NCBI RefSeq assembly: GCF_014652615.1
Contig: NZ_BMZD01000001.1
Location: 579,962 to 643,961, forward strand
DNA: 64,000 nucleotides
Source of the DNA: Novosphingobium arvoryzae
GTDB lineage: Bacteria > Pseudomonadota > Alphaproteobacteria > Sphingomonadales > Sphingomonadaceae
Direction: 5' to 3'
Positions 48,802 to 58,927 of this stretch are shown one piece after another. Both the position numbers and the translations under genes were made by a program. The notes below the pieces were generated by a model. That model did not search any database and was not told where the DNA came from. It saw nothing but the letters and a program-made list of their open reading frames with translations. Within the stretch, counting starts at the first letter, position 1. Each line of letters opens with the position of its first letter.

Positions 48802-50514
48802 TTATCGGGGCAGCGGCGCGACGATGTGGCCACTTTCCAGCCGGATCTCGGCATCGGCCAGATCGAGCAGAGCCCCCCGGTGGCCGATGATGACCACCGC
48901 CATCCGCCTGCGCAGCCCGCGAACAGCGGCGGCGATCTGGGCCTCGTTGGCCGCGTCGAGTGCGCTGGTGGCTTCATCGAGGATCAGCAGCGCCGGATCG
49001 CGTAGTAACGCGCGCGCCAGCATCAGACGCTGACGCTCCCCGCCAGACAGCGCGCGGCCGCCATCGCCGATCACCGTGTCCAGCCCCTGCGGCAGGTCCA
49101 GCACGAACGCGGCGGAGGCATCGCGCAGCGCCTGTTCCAGGCGGGCGTCTTCGGCTTCCGCCGCTGCCCAACGCAAATTGTCGCGGATGGTGCCGCTGAT
49201 CAGCACGGGGTCTTGCTGGACATAGGCCACCTTGCCGCGCCAGGCGCGCCGTGCCGTGCCGGAAAGCGCGGTGTCATCCACCAGCACCGTGCCACTGTCG
49301 GGCGAGAGCAGCCCGCCGAGCAGATCGGCCAGCGTGGACTTGCCCGCACCCGATGGCCCCGTCAGTGCGACGACGCCGCGCGCCGGGATCGCGGCGGACA
49401 CGCCGTCCAGCGCGGGCGGGCCATCGGGACCGAACCGCACGGTTACGTTGTCCAGCTGGATCGCCTGCGCCAGCGCCGGGGCGGCAGCCGGGTCGGCCTC
49501 TGGCTCGCGCGCGGCTTCGGCAGTGGCGATCAGGTCAAGCGCGGCGGTCACTGCCGGACGGGCATGGGCACAGGTCAGCCCCGCTTGTTGAAGCAGCCCC
49601 AACAAGGGCAGCGCACGGGCGAACAGCGCGACCATCGGCAGGACCACGGTGACGTCGGCGTGCCAGCGTTCCAGCGCGGCCCAGACCAGCAGCGCCAGCA
49701 CCACCGCGCCCCCGCCCTGCAGGGCCAGCTGCCCCCGGCCGAGGTCACGCTGGTAATCCAGCTGCGCGCGGCGCAAATCGACGAACTGGTCGGCCAGGTC
49801 ACGCGCGGCGCGGTCCTCTCGGCCCAGGCTCTTGATCACGCGCAGTGCGCCCAGCCCCTCGTTCAGCTGGCTGTAGATCCGCCCATAGGCTGCGCCCAGC
49901 GCCTCGCCCAGGTGCGCGGCGCGGCGGCGCATGCCGTGGAACGCCAGCAGCACGGCCGTACCTGCGATCAGTGCGCCGATGGTCAGCCGTGGCGAAATCG
50001 CGAGTGCGGCAAGGCCGATCCCGCCCAGCGTGACCAGCGTGGCCAGCGCCAGGATCGCCTGGTTGATGAACAGGCCGGCCTGGTCGACCTGGCTGATCAG
50101 CAGGCTGGCGGTGTTGGACCGGCGCATCCCCAGCAGCACACGCCAGTCGCAATGCAGCAGCGATCGCCAGCCGCGCGCGCGCAGCCGGTCGATCAGCACC
50201 ATTTCAAAGCGCATCGCCACCAGCGCGCGGTAATAGGTAATCAGCCCGCGGACGATCACCAGCGCCACGAACAGCGCCAGCATGGCATCCAGCCGCATCG
50301 GCAGGCCCAGCTGCACCATCGCGGCGCCAATCCGGCCCCCGTCGCTCGCGCCGTCGCCCAGGATGGTCAGCAGCGGGACCAGCAGGACGATCCCGATCCC
50401 CTCGGTAATCGCGCCCAGCACCATCAGGAAAGCGAGCCAAGCAGCCGCCAGACCATGCTCGGCCGGATCGAACAGGCGCGGGCGGTCTGCTAGGGGCGGC
50501 GTGTCCTGGTTCAC
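48802..50514 (-). CDS. ABC transporter, RiPP exporter (lasso D protein)
   Basis: A 570-residue half-transporter with membrane domain and ATPase domain. About six membrane segments precede the nucleotide-binding domain: Walker A GPSGAGKST (about residue 385), signature LSGGERQRLMLARALL, and Walker B LLILDEATSALD. There is no peptidase C39 domain, as expected for lasso D exporters. The GTG at 50514 overlaps the cyclase stop (GTGA), coupling both genes. It is the last gene of the cluster and would export the modified peptide. Confidence 0.87.
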   Translation of the reverse strand: MNQDTPPLADRPRLFDPAEHGLAAAWLAFLMVLGAITEGIGIVLLVPLLTILGDGASDGGRIGAAMVQLGLPMRLDAMLALFVALVIVRGLITYYRALVAMRFEMVLIDRLRARGWRSLLHCDWRVLLGMRRSNTASLLISQVDQAGLFINQAILALATLVTLGGIGLAALAISPRLTIGALIAGTAVLLAFHGMRRRAAHLGEALGAAYGRIYSQLNEGLGALRVIKSLGREDRAARDLADQFVDLRRAQLDYQRDLGRGQLALQGGGAVVLALLVWAALERWHADVTVVLPMVALFARALPLLGLLQQAGLTCAHARPAVTAALDLIATAEAAREPEADPAAAPALAQAIQLDNVTVRFGPDGPPALDGVSAAIPARGVVALTGPSGAGKSTLADLLGGLLSPDSGTVLVDDTALSGTARRAWRGKVAYVQQDPVLISGTIRDNLRWAAAEAEDARLEQALRDASAAFVLDLPQGLDTVIGDGGRALSGGERQRLMLARALLRDPALLILDEATSALDAANEAQIAAAVRGLRRRMAVVIIGHRGALLDLADAEIRLESGHIVAPLPR

Positions 50515-52412
50515 TGCGGGTTGCGCCCGGTTTCGAAATCCACGAACCGCCGGACATAGATCATCGCGGGCAGCGCAAAGCGCAGCCGGCTGACCGAATG
50601 GATATCGGTCGGGGCCTCGGTGGGCCAGTTGTCGAGATCGCGCAGCATGGCCTTGGTATCCAGCAGCGCTCCCAGCTGTGGGTGCTCGGCGATCTGGCGC
50701 ACTTCCTCGCGCAGGCGCGGGATCATGGGGGTCATGCGGGCGTGCCAGTCGACCAGATGGTCGCCGTGGCGCACTTCGGTGCGCTGCGCTTCGGGCAGGC
50801 GGCCTATGCCCATGCGCCGCGCCAGCCGCCGCCGTTCGCCATTGCGGGTGAACTGCTCGGTCGGCATGCCAAGGCACAGCTCGATGAACGGGCGATAGGC
50901 CAGCACGTCGCGCCCGCGCGTGCCGAACACCTGCCACGCCCCCAGCCGGGATTCCCCGCCGCGCCACCATATGTCATAGACATTGCGGATCAGCCGCTCG
51001 CGCGAGGTGTAGAAATCGAGGTCGCTGATGTTGCCATCGGCATTGCGGGCTTTCAGCTTTGCCGCCAGCGGGCCATCGGCGGCGAGGTAGGGATTGGTCG
51101 TCGCGCCCGTTTCCTGGCCCCGGTGGACCAGATCGCGCAGCTTCCACCGCAGCCCTTCGGGCAGGTTGGGCATCACCCCCATCGCCACCATCCGCCGCCA
51201 GATCGGGCGCGGATCGTCGATCCGGTTGCGGGCGGTGTGCCACAGCTGTTTCCAGCGCAGCGTGCGGAAAAACTCGGCAGGGGCCCACGGCGCTTCCTGG
51301 CTGAAGGTCAGGTTGCCCATCCCGGCGGACAGGATCCAGTCGCAGCCGGCATCGCGCGCGGCAACCGAGACGCCGGTGTGGACCAGCCCCATCGCCTGTG
51401 CCGGGTGACCGGCATCGGCCCCCATGAACATTTCCTGGCTATAGCTCAGGAAGTCATAGTCGCGGTTATCGACGAAGATCGGATCGATCCGGGGGTGGGT
51501 GCGCAGAAACTCGCGTACATAGGGGCCGTCGTCGCCGAACAGGCTAGAGACGGTGCGACCATCCCATTCCCGGATCGGCACGAACGTGATGCTGGTCAGC
51601 CGCTGGTCGGCTGGTAGCTGGCGCAGAACTTCATCGCACACGATCGAGGAGTCGAGCCCGCCAGACAGTGTCATTGCCGGCTTCTGGGCGTTGCTGAGCG
51701 CCTTGCCGACCGCTTCGGCCAGCATGGCGTTCGCTGCTTCGACATAGTCCTCATCGCGTTTGAAGCGGACCTGCGGAACGGCCAGCGGATCGTACCAGGC
51801 GTGGGCCGATCGACCGCTCTGCGTGATGGTCAGGACCTGACCGCCAGGGACGGGTTCCAGCCCCTCGAACTGGCCGTGCTCAGCGCTTTCGAATTCGAAT
51901 GCCAGCAGTCGCTCGATTGCGTCTTCGTGCAGGTGCTTGTCCAGCCCGGCGGCGAAAAACGGGCGTGGGATGTTGCACGCCATGAAGCCGTGCTTGCCGA
52001 CATGGAAATAGAGCGGAAAACTGCACCACGGGCTGCGGGCCATGCGGATCGCGCCTTCGGACTGGACCACCAGCGCGGCATATTCGCCCACGACATGGCG
52101 GTCAGCCTCCAGCCCCCAGCGGTCCACGGCGGCGCCATAGACCTGCTCGGGTGAACCGTTCACGCCCAGCTGGGCGCGCAGTTCTGCAAGATTGTCGATC
52201 CAGCCCAGCAGCAGCACCGCGCAGCCAGAGGGTGAGCGGGGCACCCGCCAGCCGGGACGGGCGCGGGCGCGGGGGGCGGGCAGTTCTGCAAAGAAATCAG
52301 CCCCGTCCCGACAGTGGTCGGCAGGATGACCGGCAAACAGGCCAAGTGACTGGGCTGCACGAGTTGGGGCGACCCAGTCAGGGTCGCCCCAAGTACGTGT
52401 ATAGAAATACAT
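50511..52412 (-). CDS. Lasso cyclase (asparagine-synthetase-like C protein)
   Basis: A 633-residue protein of the asparagine synthetase B fold. The ATP/PPi motif SGGLDSSIV lies at about residue 249 and the C-terminal synthase half is complete. The N-terminal glutaminase-like domain lacks the catalytic Cys2 (it starts MYFYTR), as in lasso cyclases, which adenylate a side-chain carboxylate and close a ring with the core peptide's N-terminal amine. It lies 53 bases after the precursor gene. Its usual substrate residue is missing from the encoded core. Confidence 0.88.
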   Translation of the reverse strand: MYFYTRTWGDPDWVAPTRAAQSLGLFAGHPADHCRDGADFFAELPAPRARARPGWRVPRSPSGCAVLLLGWIDNLAELRAQLGVNGSPEQVYGAAVDRWGLEADRHVVGEYAALVVQSEGAIRMARSPWCSFPLYFHVGKHGFMACNIPRPFFAAGLDKHLHEDAIERLLAFEFESAEHGQFEGLEPVPGGQVLTITQSGRSAHAWYDPLAVPQVRFKRDEDYVEAANAMLAEAVGKALSNAQKPAMTLSGGLDSSIVCDEVLRQLPADQRLTSITFVPIREWDGRTVSSLFGDDGPYVREFLRTHPRIDPIFVDNRDYDFLSYSQEMFMGADAGHPAQAMGLVHTGVSVAARDAGCDWILSAGMGNLTFSQEAPWAPAEFFRTLRWKQLWHTARNRIDDPRPIWRRMVAMGVMPNLPEGLRWKLRDLVHRGQETGATTNPYLAADGPLAAKLKARNADGNISDLDFYTSRERLIRNVYDIWWRGGESRLGAWQVFGTRGRDVLAYRPFIELCLGMPTEQFTRNGERRRLARRMGIGRLPEAQRTEVRHGDHLVDWHARMTPMIPRLREEVRQIAEHPQLGALLDTKAMLRDLDNWPTEAPTDIHSVSRLRFALPAMIYVRRFVDFETGRNPQ

Positions 52413-52465
52413 CTAGTCGTGAATGCAGGTCGATTGCAGGCCGTGGCCCGTCAATCGCCTGAAGC

Positions 52466-52612
52466 TTACGACAGAACCGAGTTGGAGCCCGTGCACTGCG
52501 GATTGCCCTGCACCTGGCAGGCAGCCGAGGTCGCAGCGGCGACATCGTTGATGGTGCCGAGCGGGGCGAGGGTCGGCTTGGTCCAAACCTTCTTGGGGGC
52601 AGTCTTGGTCAC
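52466..52612 (-). CDS. Lasso-type RiPP precursor peptide lacking an acidic ring residue
   Basis: A 48-residue precursor. The leader has the RRE-binding motif around VWTKPTLAPLGTINDV (Trp10, Pro13, Leu15, Gly19), a canonical lasso leader. Thr28 fits the conserved penultimate leader residue, giving core AACQVQGNPQCTGSNSVLS (residues 30-48). This core has no Asp or Glu; Asn37 is at core position 8, where the ring acid is normally found. Cys32 and Cys40 could form a disulfide. The last residue is Ser, the known target of lasso kinases. Start GTG at 52612 has AAGGAG eight bases upstream. Confidence 0.75.
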   Translation of the reverse strand: MTKTAPKKVWTKPTLAPLGTINDVAAATSAACQVQGNPQCTGSNSVLS

Positions 52613-52767
52613 TACAATAACTCCTTGGATAACATTGGCGGCGTGCGCGACCCCCTGCATCCGTAAATTTTTTCTTTATGTGCCCGATTCTCTTGGGTTT
52701 TGCAACTGCGAACAACGTTAATCCAAACGGGTCGGATTGCGGTCGGGCGGAATTCCCTAATGCATTG

Positions 52768-53217
52768 TCAATCAAGCAAATTAAGTAGAACTACCCAGGT
52801 TCCGGGCAGGTCGCCAATGACTTTTGCTCCGCCGATTTCGACCCAGGCGTGCAGATCGTCCCGGTCGCCGCGTTCGTGCGCCGGTCGCGTGGCGATTCGC
52901 AGGCAGTAGGATTGGTCGCGGGCTTGCAGCATCCGGGCCAGCGCGATGGCGCGTGGCAGGCACTTGGTGGCAAATGGCAGACGGGGGGCCGCGCGCTCTA
53001 CGTGCAGGGCCAGTCTTCGGGCCTCGGCGATGGCCTGGGGATCGGCAGGCGGCAAGGCGGCAATCTGGTCAGTGGTAACGACCGTGCCGAGGCGGTCGCG
53101 CCAGCGGCGCAGTGGCACGAACCGCACCAGCAGCCACGCGGCGCACAGTCGCAGCAGCGCCTCCAGCGTCAAGCGCCGCAACCGCCAGGATTCGGATGCG
53201 CGCATCGCCCCGCTCAC
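52768..53217 (-). CDS. Lasso leader peptidase (B2, transglutaminase-like)
   Basis: A 149-residue cysteine protease. Cys (FATKCLPRAIALARML, about residue 85) and His (DLHAWVEIGG, about residue 121) lie in the B2 pattern, with an Asp nearby. B2 proteins cut the leader after binding via the RRE protein. It starts with GTG at 53217 overlapping the B1 stop. About 155 bases separate it from the precursor gene and hold no other gene; the precursor probably has its own promoter there, though I cannot assign boxes. Confidence 0.82.
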   Translation of the reverse strand: MSGAMRASESWRLRRLTLEALLRLCAAWLLVRFVPLRRWRDRLGTVVTTDQIAALPPADPQAIAEARRLALHVERAAPRLPFATKCLPRAIALARMLQARDQSYCLRIATRPAHERGDRDDLHAWVEIGGAKVIGDLPGTWVVLLNLLD

Positions 53218-53483
53218 CGGGCTTCGAGCAGTCCCGCCGTCAGTGCCTCGTCAAGGAACGCCGCAACGTCGTCGGCCAGCTCGCTCTCGGCAACGTCATA
53301 GTCGTTGGCCAGCTCGGCGGCGATGTCGGCGGGGCTGCGGGTTCCGTCGACCAACCGCCAGATATCCAGCGCGGTGTCCTTGAGCGAAAAGAAATTGCCC
53401 GATTCGAGATCCATCACCACGATTTCATCGTCGATCTCGGTCTCTACAAACCGGTCGGGGCACTTGTTCAGGATTCCGGTCAT
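53214..53483 (-). CDS. PqqD-like RiPP recognition element (B1)
   Basis: An 89-residue RRE protein: VETEIDDEIVVMDLESGNFFSLKDTALDIWRLVDG is the PqqD strand-helix core. In split lasso systems B1 binds the leader's Y/WxxPxL motif and delivers it to B2 and C. It overlaps the kinase gene upstream by four bases (53480-53483) and B2 downstream. Confidence 0.9.
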   Translation of the reverse strand: MTGILNKCPDRFVETEIDDEIVVMDLESGNFFSLKDTALDIWRLVDGTRSPADIAAELANDYDVAESELADDVAAFLDEALTAGLLEAR

Positions 53484-54370
53484 TGCGCTTGTTCCGATAC
53501 TGGGCGGGCCATCGCCTTTACATGACGTTCGACCAGCGCCGCGTCCACTGCGAAACGGCTGGCATCGCGCGGCCGCACGAACCGGGTCAGCCGGATCGTG
53601 CGGGCGAGGTTGGCCAGTTGCGCGAACCGGGCGATCCGGTCCGGCCGCGAAGCCGCCATGATCAGGTCGGTCGTATAGTGATCGTCCTGCAGGCGGACCA
53701 GCTTTTCCCCGCCGTGCAGCGGTTCGATCCGGGCCGTGTCGCCCTCCTCCAGAAAGCAGAGTTCGGCCAGCGGCAGCACGTCGACCACTGTGCCGCCCGC
53801 TGGTTCGGAGTAGAACTTGGGGACGCTGGCCATCACTTGTTCCGCAGGTCGCGCGCCGGTCATTTCCACCGCGTCGGGCCAAAGTTTCAGCCGCTTGTGC
53901 CCCGGCAGGCACAGCGCCTGGCCCGGCTGGCTGAGGTCCAGCACCAGCGTATCGTCGCAGAACATCGGCAATTCGTGCCGCGTCAGCTGCGCTACCAGCG
54001 TGGACTTGCCCGCGCCTGACGGGCCGGTGAAGGCAAAGACCTGCCCGCCGCAGGCCACTGCCGAGGCATGGATCGGGTAAAGCCCGTTGATGCAGGCAAT
54101 CGCGGCATAGATGCTGCCGTTCAGCCACAGGTATTCCTCGGCCGGGTCGGTCGGGCCGTTTGGCCGCTCGATCGTTACCCCTTCACTCCGGCGATAGAAG
54201 AAGCGCAGCCCGCTTTCGGTCACCAGCAGGAAGCTGTCTTCATGCAGCCAATGCCTGCCCGGCGGGACCGTTACGCTTCCGATTTCGCGCGGAGTCACGC
54301 CCTCGTGCAGCCGGGTTTCGCGCGCCAGCATGGCCACGGCAGGGTGCGCCAAAGGGGAAGCATCGGTCAT
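53480..54370 (-). CDS. HPr-kinase-like lasso tailoring kinase
   Basis: A 296-residue protein with the P-loop GPSGAGKST (about residue 120) in the HPrK/P fold, followed by MFCDDTLVLDL, an acidic metal site. In paeninodin-type clusters such kinases phosphorylate the side chain of the precursor's C-terminal Ser. Here the precursor ends in Ser48, consistent with that role. The N-terminal 100 residues are not homologous to HPr kinase and probably bind the peptide. The start MTDASPLAHP at 54370 is chosen; an earlier ATG at 54406 adds 12 residues. Confidence 0.83.
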   Translation of the reverse strand: MTDASPLAHPAVAMLARETRLHEGVTPREIGSVTVPPGRHWLHEDSFLLVTESGLRFFYRRSEGVTIERPNGPTDPAEEYLWLNGSIYAAIACINGLYPIHASAVACGGQVFAFTGPSGAGKSTLVAQLTRHELPMFCDDTLVLDLSQPGQALCLPGHKRLKLWPDAVEMTGARPAEQVMASVPKFYSEPAGGTVVDVLPLAELCFLEEGDTARIEPLHGGEKLVRLQDDHYTTDLIMAASRPDRIARFAQLANLARTIRLTRFVRPRDASRFAVDAALVERHVKAMARPVSEQAQ

Positions 54371-54529
54371 GCTGCGCGGTCTGCCCGGCGAGGGGCGAGA
54401 GGTCAATTGCCGCAGTGCACTACGCGGATGTCCGGATATGCGACATCCAGTGTGGAAAACCCCTGCCTGTGCCTTGTTGCCCCAAGATGTGGTGGGTAAG
54501 CGCGAGAAAAGGGAGCAAGCTGAAGCGCC

Positions 54530-55192
54530 ATGGCCGCACCGCTGATTTCACCGTCCATCCTGTCTGCCGACTTCGCTCGCCTGGGCGAGGAAGTGCGCGC
54601 CATCGATGCCGCCGGGGCGGACTGGATCCATGTCGACGTCATGGACGGCCATTTCGTGCCCAACATCACGATTGGCCCGATGGTGGTGAAGGCGCTCCGT
54701 CCGCACACGGCCAAGGTGTTCGATGTGCACCTGATGATCCAGCCGGTCGATCCCTACCTGCAGGCCTTTGCCGACGCCGGGGCGGACATCATCACCTTCC
54801 ATCCCGAAGCCGGGCCGCACGCGCACCGGACGGTGCAGGCGATCAAGGCGCTGGGCAAGCAGGCGGGCGTCTCGCTCAATCCGGCAACGCCGGCCAAGCT
54901 GCTCGACTACCTGATCGACGAAGTGGACCTGGTGCTGGTGATGAGCGTCAATCCCGGTTTCGGCGGGCAGAGCTTCATTTCCAGCCAGCTGCGCAAGATC
55001 GAGGCGATCCGCAAGATGATCGACAAGACCGGGCGTGACATCCGGCTTGAAGTGGACGGCGGGGTGGATGTGAATACCGCCCGGCTCTGCGTGGCGGCCG
55101 GGGCGGATGTGCTGGTGGCCGGGACCGCGACCTTCAAGGGCGGGCCGGAGCAATACGCCGCCAATATCGCCGCGCTGAAGGCGGTGGGCTGA
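54530..55192 (+). CDS. rpe: Ribulose-phosphate 3-epimerase
   Basis: A 220-residue TIM-barrel enzyme of the pentose phosphate and Calvin pathways. Motifs: [32 protein letters not shown] (metal ligands), [22 protein letters not shown] and [11 protein letters not shown]. All catalytic residues are in place. It begins the plus-strand run rpe-heparinase-purH. Confidence 0.97.
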   Translation: MAAPLISPSILSADFARLGEEVRAIDAAGADWIHVDVMDGHFVPNITIGPMVVKALRPHTAKVFDVHLMIQPVDPYLQAFADAGADIITFHPEAGPHAHRTVQAIKALGKQAGVSLNPATPAKLLDYLIDEVDLVLVMSVNPGFGGQSFISSQLRKIEAIRKMIDKTGRDIRLEVDGGVDVNTARLCVAAGADVLVAGTATFKGGPEQYAANIAALKAVG

Positions 55193-55195
55193 GCG

Positions 55196-57085
55196 ATGGT
55201 GGAGGCCGTCACTTCCACTCGGGGCGACCCGACGGACAATGACGGTTCGGTAGCGGAAGGGCGGGCGATTCCGCTGCACCCCGACACTGCGGAGGCTTTG
55301 GTGAACGACAGCGCTGCATCCGGTGACGATCCCTATCTCCCGCAGGGCGAAGTGGTCGAGCCGGGGCGGGCGCTGGCGCTGGCCGATTTCACTCCGCCCG
55401 CGATTTCGGCGGGGGAGCGATTGGTGCGGCTGGCCTACCGGCTGGGGGTTCCGGCCAGCGCGCTGACCACGCCGTTCGGCAAACAGGCCAAGCCGCGCCT
55501 GCTGGCCACAGTGCTCAATCCGCTGCCCGGCAACCGCGCCGGGGGTACCGCGCTGCGCGCCGGACATTTCCTAGTCTACGGCGTCAAGGCACCCATTGCG
55601 CAGATCGATTTCGCGGGCGCGGCGCGGGTTGCCCCGCCGCTGGAGCGGGTGGTGCACAGCTTTTCTTGGCTGGCCGATCTCGAAGCCTGCGCCCCGCGCG
55701 AACAAGTCGCGCCGATTGCGGAGCGGGTGTTGGCTGCGTGGCTGGCGGCCAATCCCAAGCCGCCCGCGCGGCCGGGCAAGGGACCGGCATGGAGCGTTGC
55801 CAATGCCGGGACGCGCGAGCTCAACTGGCTGGTCCACGCACCGCTTATCCTGTCGGGCAGCGACAAGGCGTTGCGCGCCAAGGTTCTTGCCACCCTGGAA
55901 GATACGGCGCGCTGGCTCGACAAGAACGTCGGCCGGGCCGAGGATCTGCTGGGCGAAGTGGCGGGCTGGTGCGGGATTGTCGCGGCCGGGCTGTTGCTGC
56001 CCGATGGCAAGCCGCGCCGTCTTTATGGTGAAGCGGGTCTGATCCGTGCGCTGGGCGAACTGGTGGGTGACGATGGCGGCGTGCTGTCGCGCAGCCCGTT
56101 GGGCCAGATCGAGGCGATCACCCTGCTGGTGCGGCTGCGCGCTTGCTATCACGCGCTGCGCACCGATCCGCCGACCGCGTTGGAAGCGATCCTCAGCCTG
56201 CTGGTGCCGCCGTTGCTGGCGCTTACGCATGGCGACGGTTCGCTGGGTAGCTGGCAGGGCGCGTGGGCGATCGATGGCGATGAACTGGCCGCGCTGATCG
56301 CTGCCACTGGCGTGCGGGTGCGGCCGCTGCGCGATGTGCGACAGTGGGGCTACCAACGCGTGGTTGCGCAAAAGGCAATCCTGCAGTTCGATGCGGCGCC
56401 GCCGCCATTGGCCAAGCATGCCCGGCTGGGCTGCGCTTCTACCCTGGCGTTCGAGTTGAGCCATGCGGGGCATCGGATCATCGTCAACTGCGGCGGTGCG
56501 GGCTGCGCGGGCGGCTTGATGCCGGTGCGGCTGGAGCAGGGCCTGCGTGCCACGGCGGCGCATTCCACGTTGACGCTGGACGATGTCAATTCCACCGCGA
56601 TCCTGATCAACGGCAAGATCGGCAGCGGTGTGTCCGAAGTGGATATCGATCGCCGGACCTTGACCGGAGCGAAAGGCGGCGGGGCAACCCGGCTGGAAGC
56701 GAGCCATAACGGCTATGCCGCGCGTTATGGCCTGACCCACCGTCGCATCCTGATCCTGCGCGATGACGGCACCGAACTGCGCGGCGAAGACCTGCTGATC
56801 CCGGCGGGCGGCAAGGGCAAGAACGGCAAGGTCAGTTTCGCCATCCGCTTCCACCTTGGCCCCGGCATCGACGTGCGCCTGTCGGAAGACGGGCAGGGCG
56901 CGGGCCTTGCGCTGCCCGACGGCACGTTCTGGCAATTCCGCAGCGGCGGGGGGCAGATCACGGTCGAGGAAAGCATCTGGGCCGATGGGCAAGGCCGCCC
57001 GCAGCCAATCCAGCAGCTGGTCCTGCAAGGGCTGGTGTCGCGCGGGGGCGGGAATTTCGCCTGGCTGCTCAAGAAAATGGGCTGA
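55196..57085 (+). CDS. Heparinase II/III-family protein
   Basis: A 629-residue protein with an N-terminal alpha-toroid (WLADLEACAPR and WSVANAGTRELNWLVHAPLIL) and a C-terminal beta-sheet domain (QFDAAPPPLAKHARLGCASTLAFELSHAGHRIIVNCGGAG, ATAAHSTLTLDDVNS), the heparinase II/III layout. In sphingomonads, family members of this length are usually encoded near rpe or purH and probably act on a cell-envelope polysaccharide rather than heparin. The ATG is four bases after the rpe stop. Confidence 0.8.
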   Translation: MVEAVTSTRGDPTDNDGSVAEGRAIPLHPDTAEALVNDSAASGDDPYLPQGEVVEPGRALALADFTPPAISAGERLVRLAYRLGVPASALTTPFGKQAKPRLLATVLNPLPGNRAGGTALRAGHFLVYGVKAPIAQIDFAGAARVAPPLERVVHSFSWLADLEACAPREQVAPIAERVLAAWLAANPKPPARPGKGPAWSVANAGTRELNWLVHAPLILSGSDKALRAKVLATLEDTARWLDKNVGRAEDLLGEVAGWCGIVAAGLLLPDGKPRRLYGEAGLIRALGELVGDDGGVLSRSPLGQIEAITLLVRLRACYHALRTDPPTALEAILSLLVPPLLALTHGDGSLGSWQGAWAIDGDELAALIAATGVRVRPLRDVRQWGYQRVVAQKAILQFDAAPPPLAKHARLGCASTLAFELSHAGHRIIVNCGGAGCAGGLMPVRLEQGLRATAAHSTLTLDDVNSTAILINGKIGSGVSEVDIDRRTLTGAKGGGATRLEASHNGYAARYGLTHRRILILRDDGTELRGEDLLIPAGGKGKNGKVSFAIRFHLGPGIDVRLSEDGQGAGLALPDGTFWQFRSGGGQITVEESIWADGQGRPQPIQQLVLQGLVSRGGGNFAWLLKKMG

Positions 57086-57182
57086 TTTGCCCGGCCAAAC
57101 GGCACACGGGCGGTAGTCAAAGCGCGCAAAATCCCTATGGGAACGCGCAAACCTTCCAACCCCTGCACCGAGATTCGCATCC

Positions 57183-58772
57183 ATGACCGACGTCACCATC
57201 CGCCGCGCGCTACTTTCAGTTTCCGACAAGACCGGCCTGGTCGAACTGGGGCAGGCCCTTGCCGCTCGCGGGGTTGACCTCGTCTCCACCGGCGGCACGG
57301 CCAAGGCGCTGCGCGATGCGGGCCTGACTGTGCGCGACATCTCGGACCTGACCGGCTTTCCCGAAATGATGGACGGGCGGGTCAAGACGCTGCACCCGAA
57401 GGTCCACGGCGGGCTGCTGGCGGTGCGCGACAACCCGGAACACGCCGCCGCGATGGCAGAGCATGACATCGGCGCGATCGATCTGGTGGTGGTCAATCTC
57501 TATCCGTTCGAAGCAACCGTCGCCAAGGGCGCGGACCGTGATGAGATCATTGAGAACATCGACATCGGCGGCCCTTCGATGGTCCGTTCGGCAGCGAAGA
57601 ACCACGCCTATGTCACGATCCTGACCAACCCGGCGGACTATGCCGGGCTGCTGGGCGAACTGGAGGAAACCGGCGGTGCGACCCGTCTGCCGTTCCGCAA
57701 GCTGATGGCCGCGCGCGCCTATGCCGCGACCGCCGCTTATGACAGCATGATCAGCCAGTGGTTCGCATTTGCCGACCAGCAGCAGCTGTTCCCCGAAATG
57801 CTGGCGGTCACCGGCACCCGCCGCGAAACGCTGCGCTACGGCGAGAACCCGCACCAGCAGGCCGCGCTCTACATCCCCAACGGCCCGCACATTCGCGGCA
57901 TCGCGCAAGGGCAGCAGGTGCAGGGCAAGGAACTGTCCTACAACAACTACAACGACGCCGACGCCGCGTTCGAACTGGCGGCGGAATTCCGCGGGCAGGC
58001 CCCGGCGGTGGTGATCGTCAAGCACGCCAACCCCTGCGGCGTGGCGCAGGCGTTCACCCTGCTCGAAGCCTGGCAGGGCGCGCTGGCATGCGACGACGTG
58101 TCGGCATTTGGCGGGATCGTGGCAACCAACGTGCCGCTGGATGGCCCGACGGCCGAAGCGATCTGCGAAATCTTCACCGAAGTCGTCGTTGCCCCGGATG
58201 CCGATGACGCCGCCCGAGCGGCTTTTGCCAGGAAGAAGAACCTGCGCCTGCTGCTCACCGGCGATCTGCCCGATCCGCGCCGGGGCGGGCTGAACGTCAA
58301 GCCGATCACCGGCGGGCTGCTGGTGCAGAGCCGCGACAATGGCGCGATCACGCTGGACGACCTCAAGATCGTGACCAAGCGCGCGCCGACCGAGCAGGAA
58401 CTGAAGGACTGCTTCTTTGCCTGGACGGTGGCTCGTCACGTCAAGTCCAACGCCATCGTCTATGCCAAGGACGGCGTCACCGCCGGGATCGGCGCGGGGC
58501 AGATGAACCGCCGCGATTCCTCGCGTATCGCCGCGATGAAGGCAGCGGAAGCAGCGGAGAAGTTCGGCTGGACCGCACCCCGCACCGTCGGCAGCGCGGT
58601 GGCATCGGACGCGTTCTTCCCGTTTGCCGATGGCTTGCTGGCCGCCGCCGAAGCGGGCGCGACGGCAGTGATCCAGCCCGGCGGTTCGATTCGCGACGAC
58701 GAAGTGATCGCGGCGGCGGACGCGGCGGGCCTGGCGATGGTCTTCACCGGAATGCGCCACTTCCGCCACTGA
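57183..58772 (+). CDS. purH: Bifunctional AICAR formyltransferase/IMP cyclohydrolase
   Basis: A 529-residue enzyme for the last two steps of IMP synthesis. IMP cyclohydrolase part: [50 protein letters not shown] transformylase part: [37 protein letters not shown] and [10 protein letters not shown]. It is full length. Confidence 0.97.
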   Translation: MTDVTIRRALLSVSDKTGLVELGQALAARGVDLVSTGGTAKALRDAGLTVRDISDLTGFPEMMDGRVKTLHPKVHGGLLAVRDNPEHAAAMAEHDIGAIDLVVVNLYPFEATVAKGADRDEIIENIDIGGPSMVRSAAKNHAYVTILTNPADYAGLLGELEETGGATRLPFRKLMAARAYAATAAYDSMISQWFAFADQQQLFPEMLAVTGTRRETLRYGENPHQQAALYIPNGPHIRGIAQGQQVQGKELSYNNYNDADAAFELAAEFRGQAPAVVIVKHANPCGVAQAFTLLEAWQGALACDDVSAFGGIVATNVPLDGPTAEAICEIFTEVVVAPDADDAARAAFARKKNLRLLLTGDLPDPRRGGLNVKPITGGLLVQSRDNGAITLDDLKIVTKRAPTEQELKDCFFAWTVARHVKSNAIVYAKDGVTAGIGAGQMNRRDSSRIAAMKAAEAAEKFGWTAPRTVGSAVASDAFFPFADGLLAAAEAGATAVIQPGGSIRDDEVIAAADAAGLAMVFTGMRHFRH

Positions 58773-58927
58773 TCTGCCTGCGGACAAATACCTGTGCCGC
58801 AATTCGTCGCAGCGATCCTTCGCTTGGGCGTGTTGCGGCGCAAAACCTGCGCTTGTTCACTCGACGGTAACGCGAAAATCGGCAGAGCAGCCGCAGCAAG
58901 AGTAAACAGCAGAGCAAGCCGTTACCG

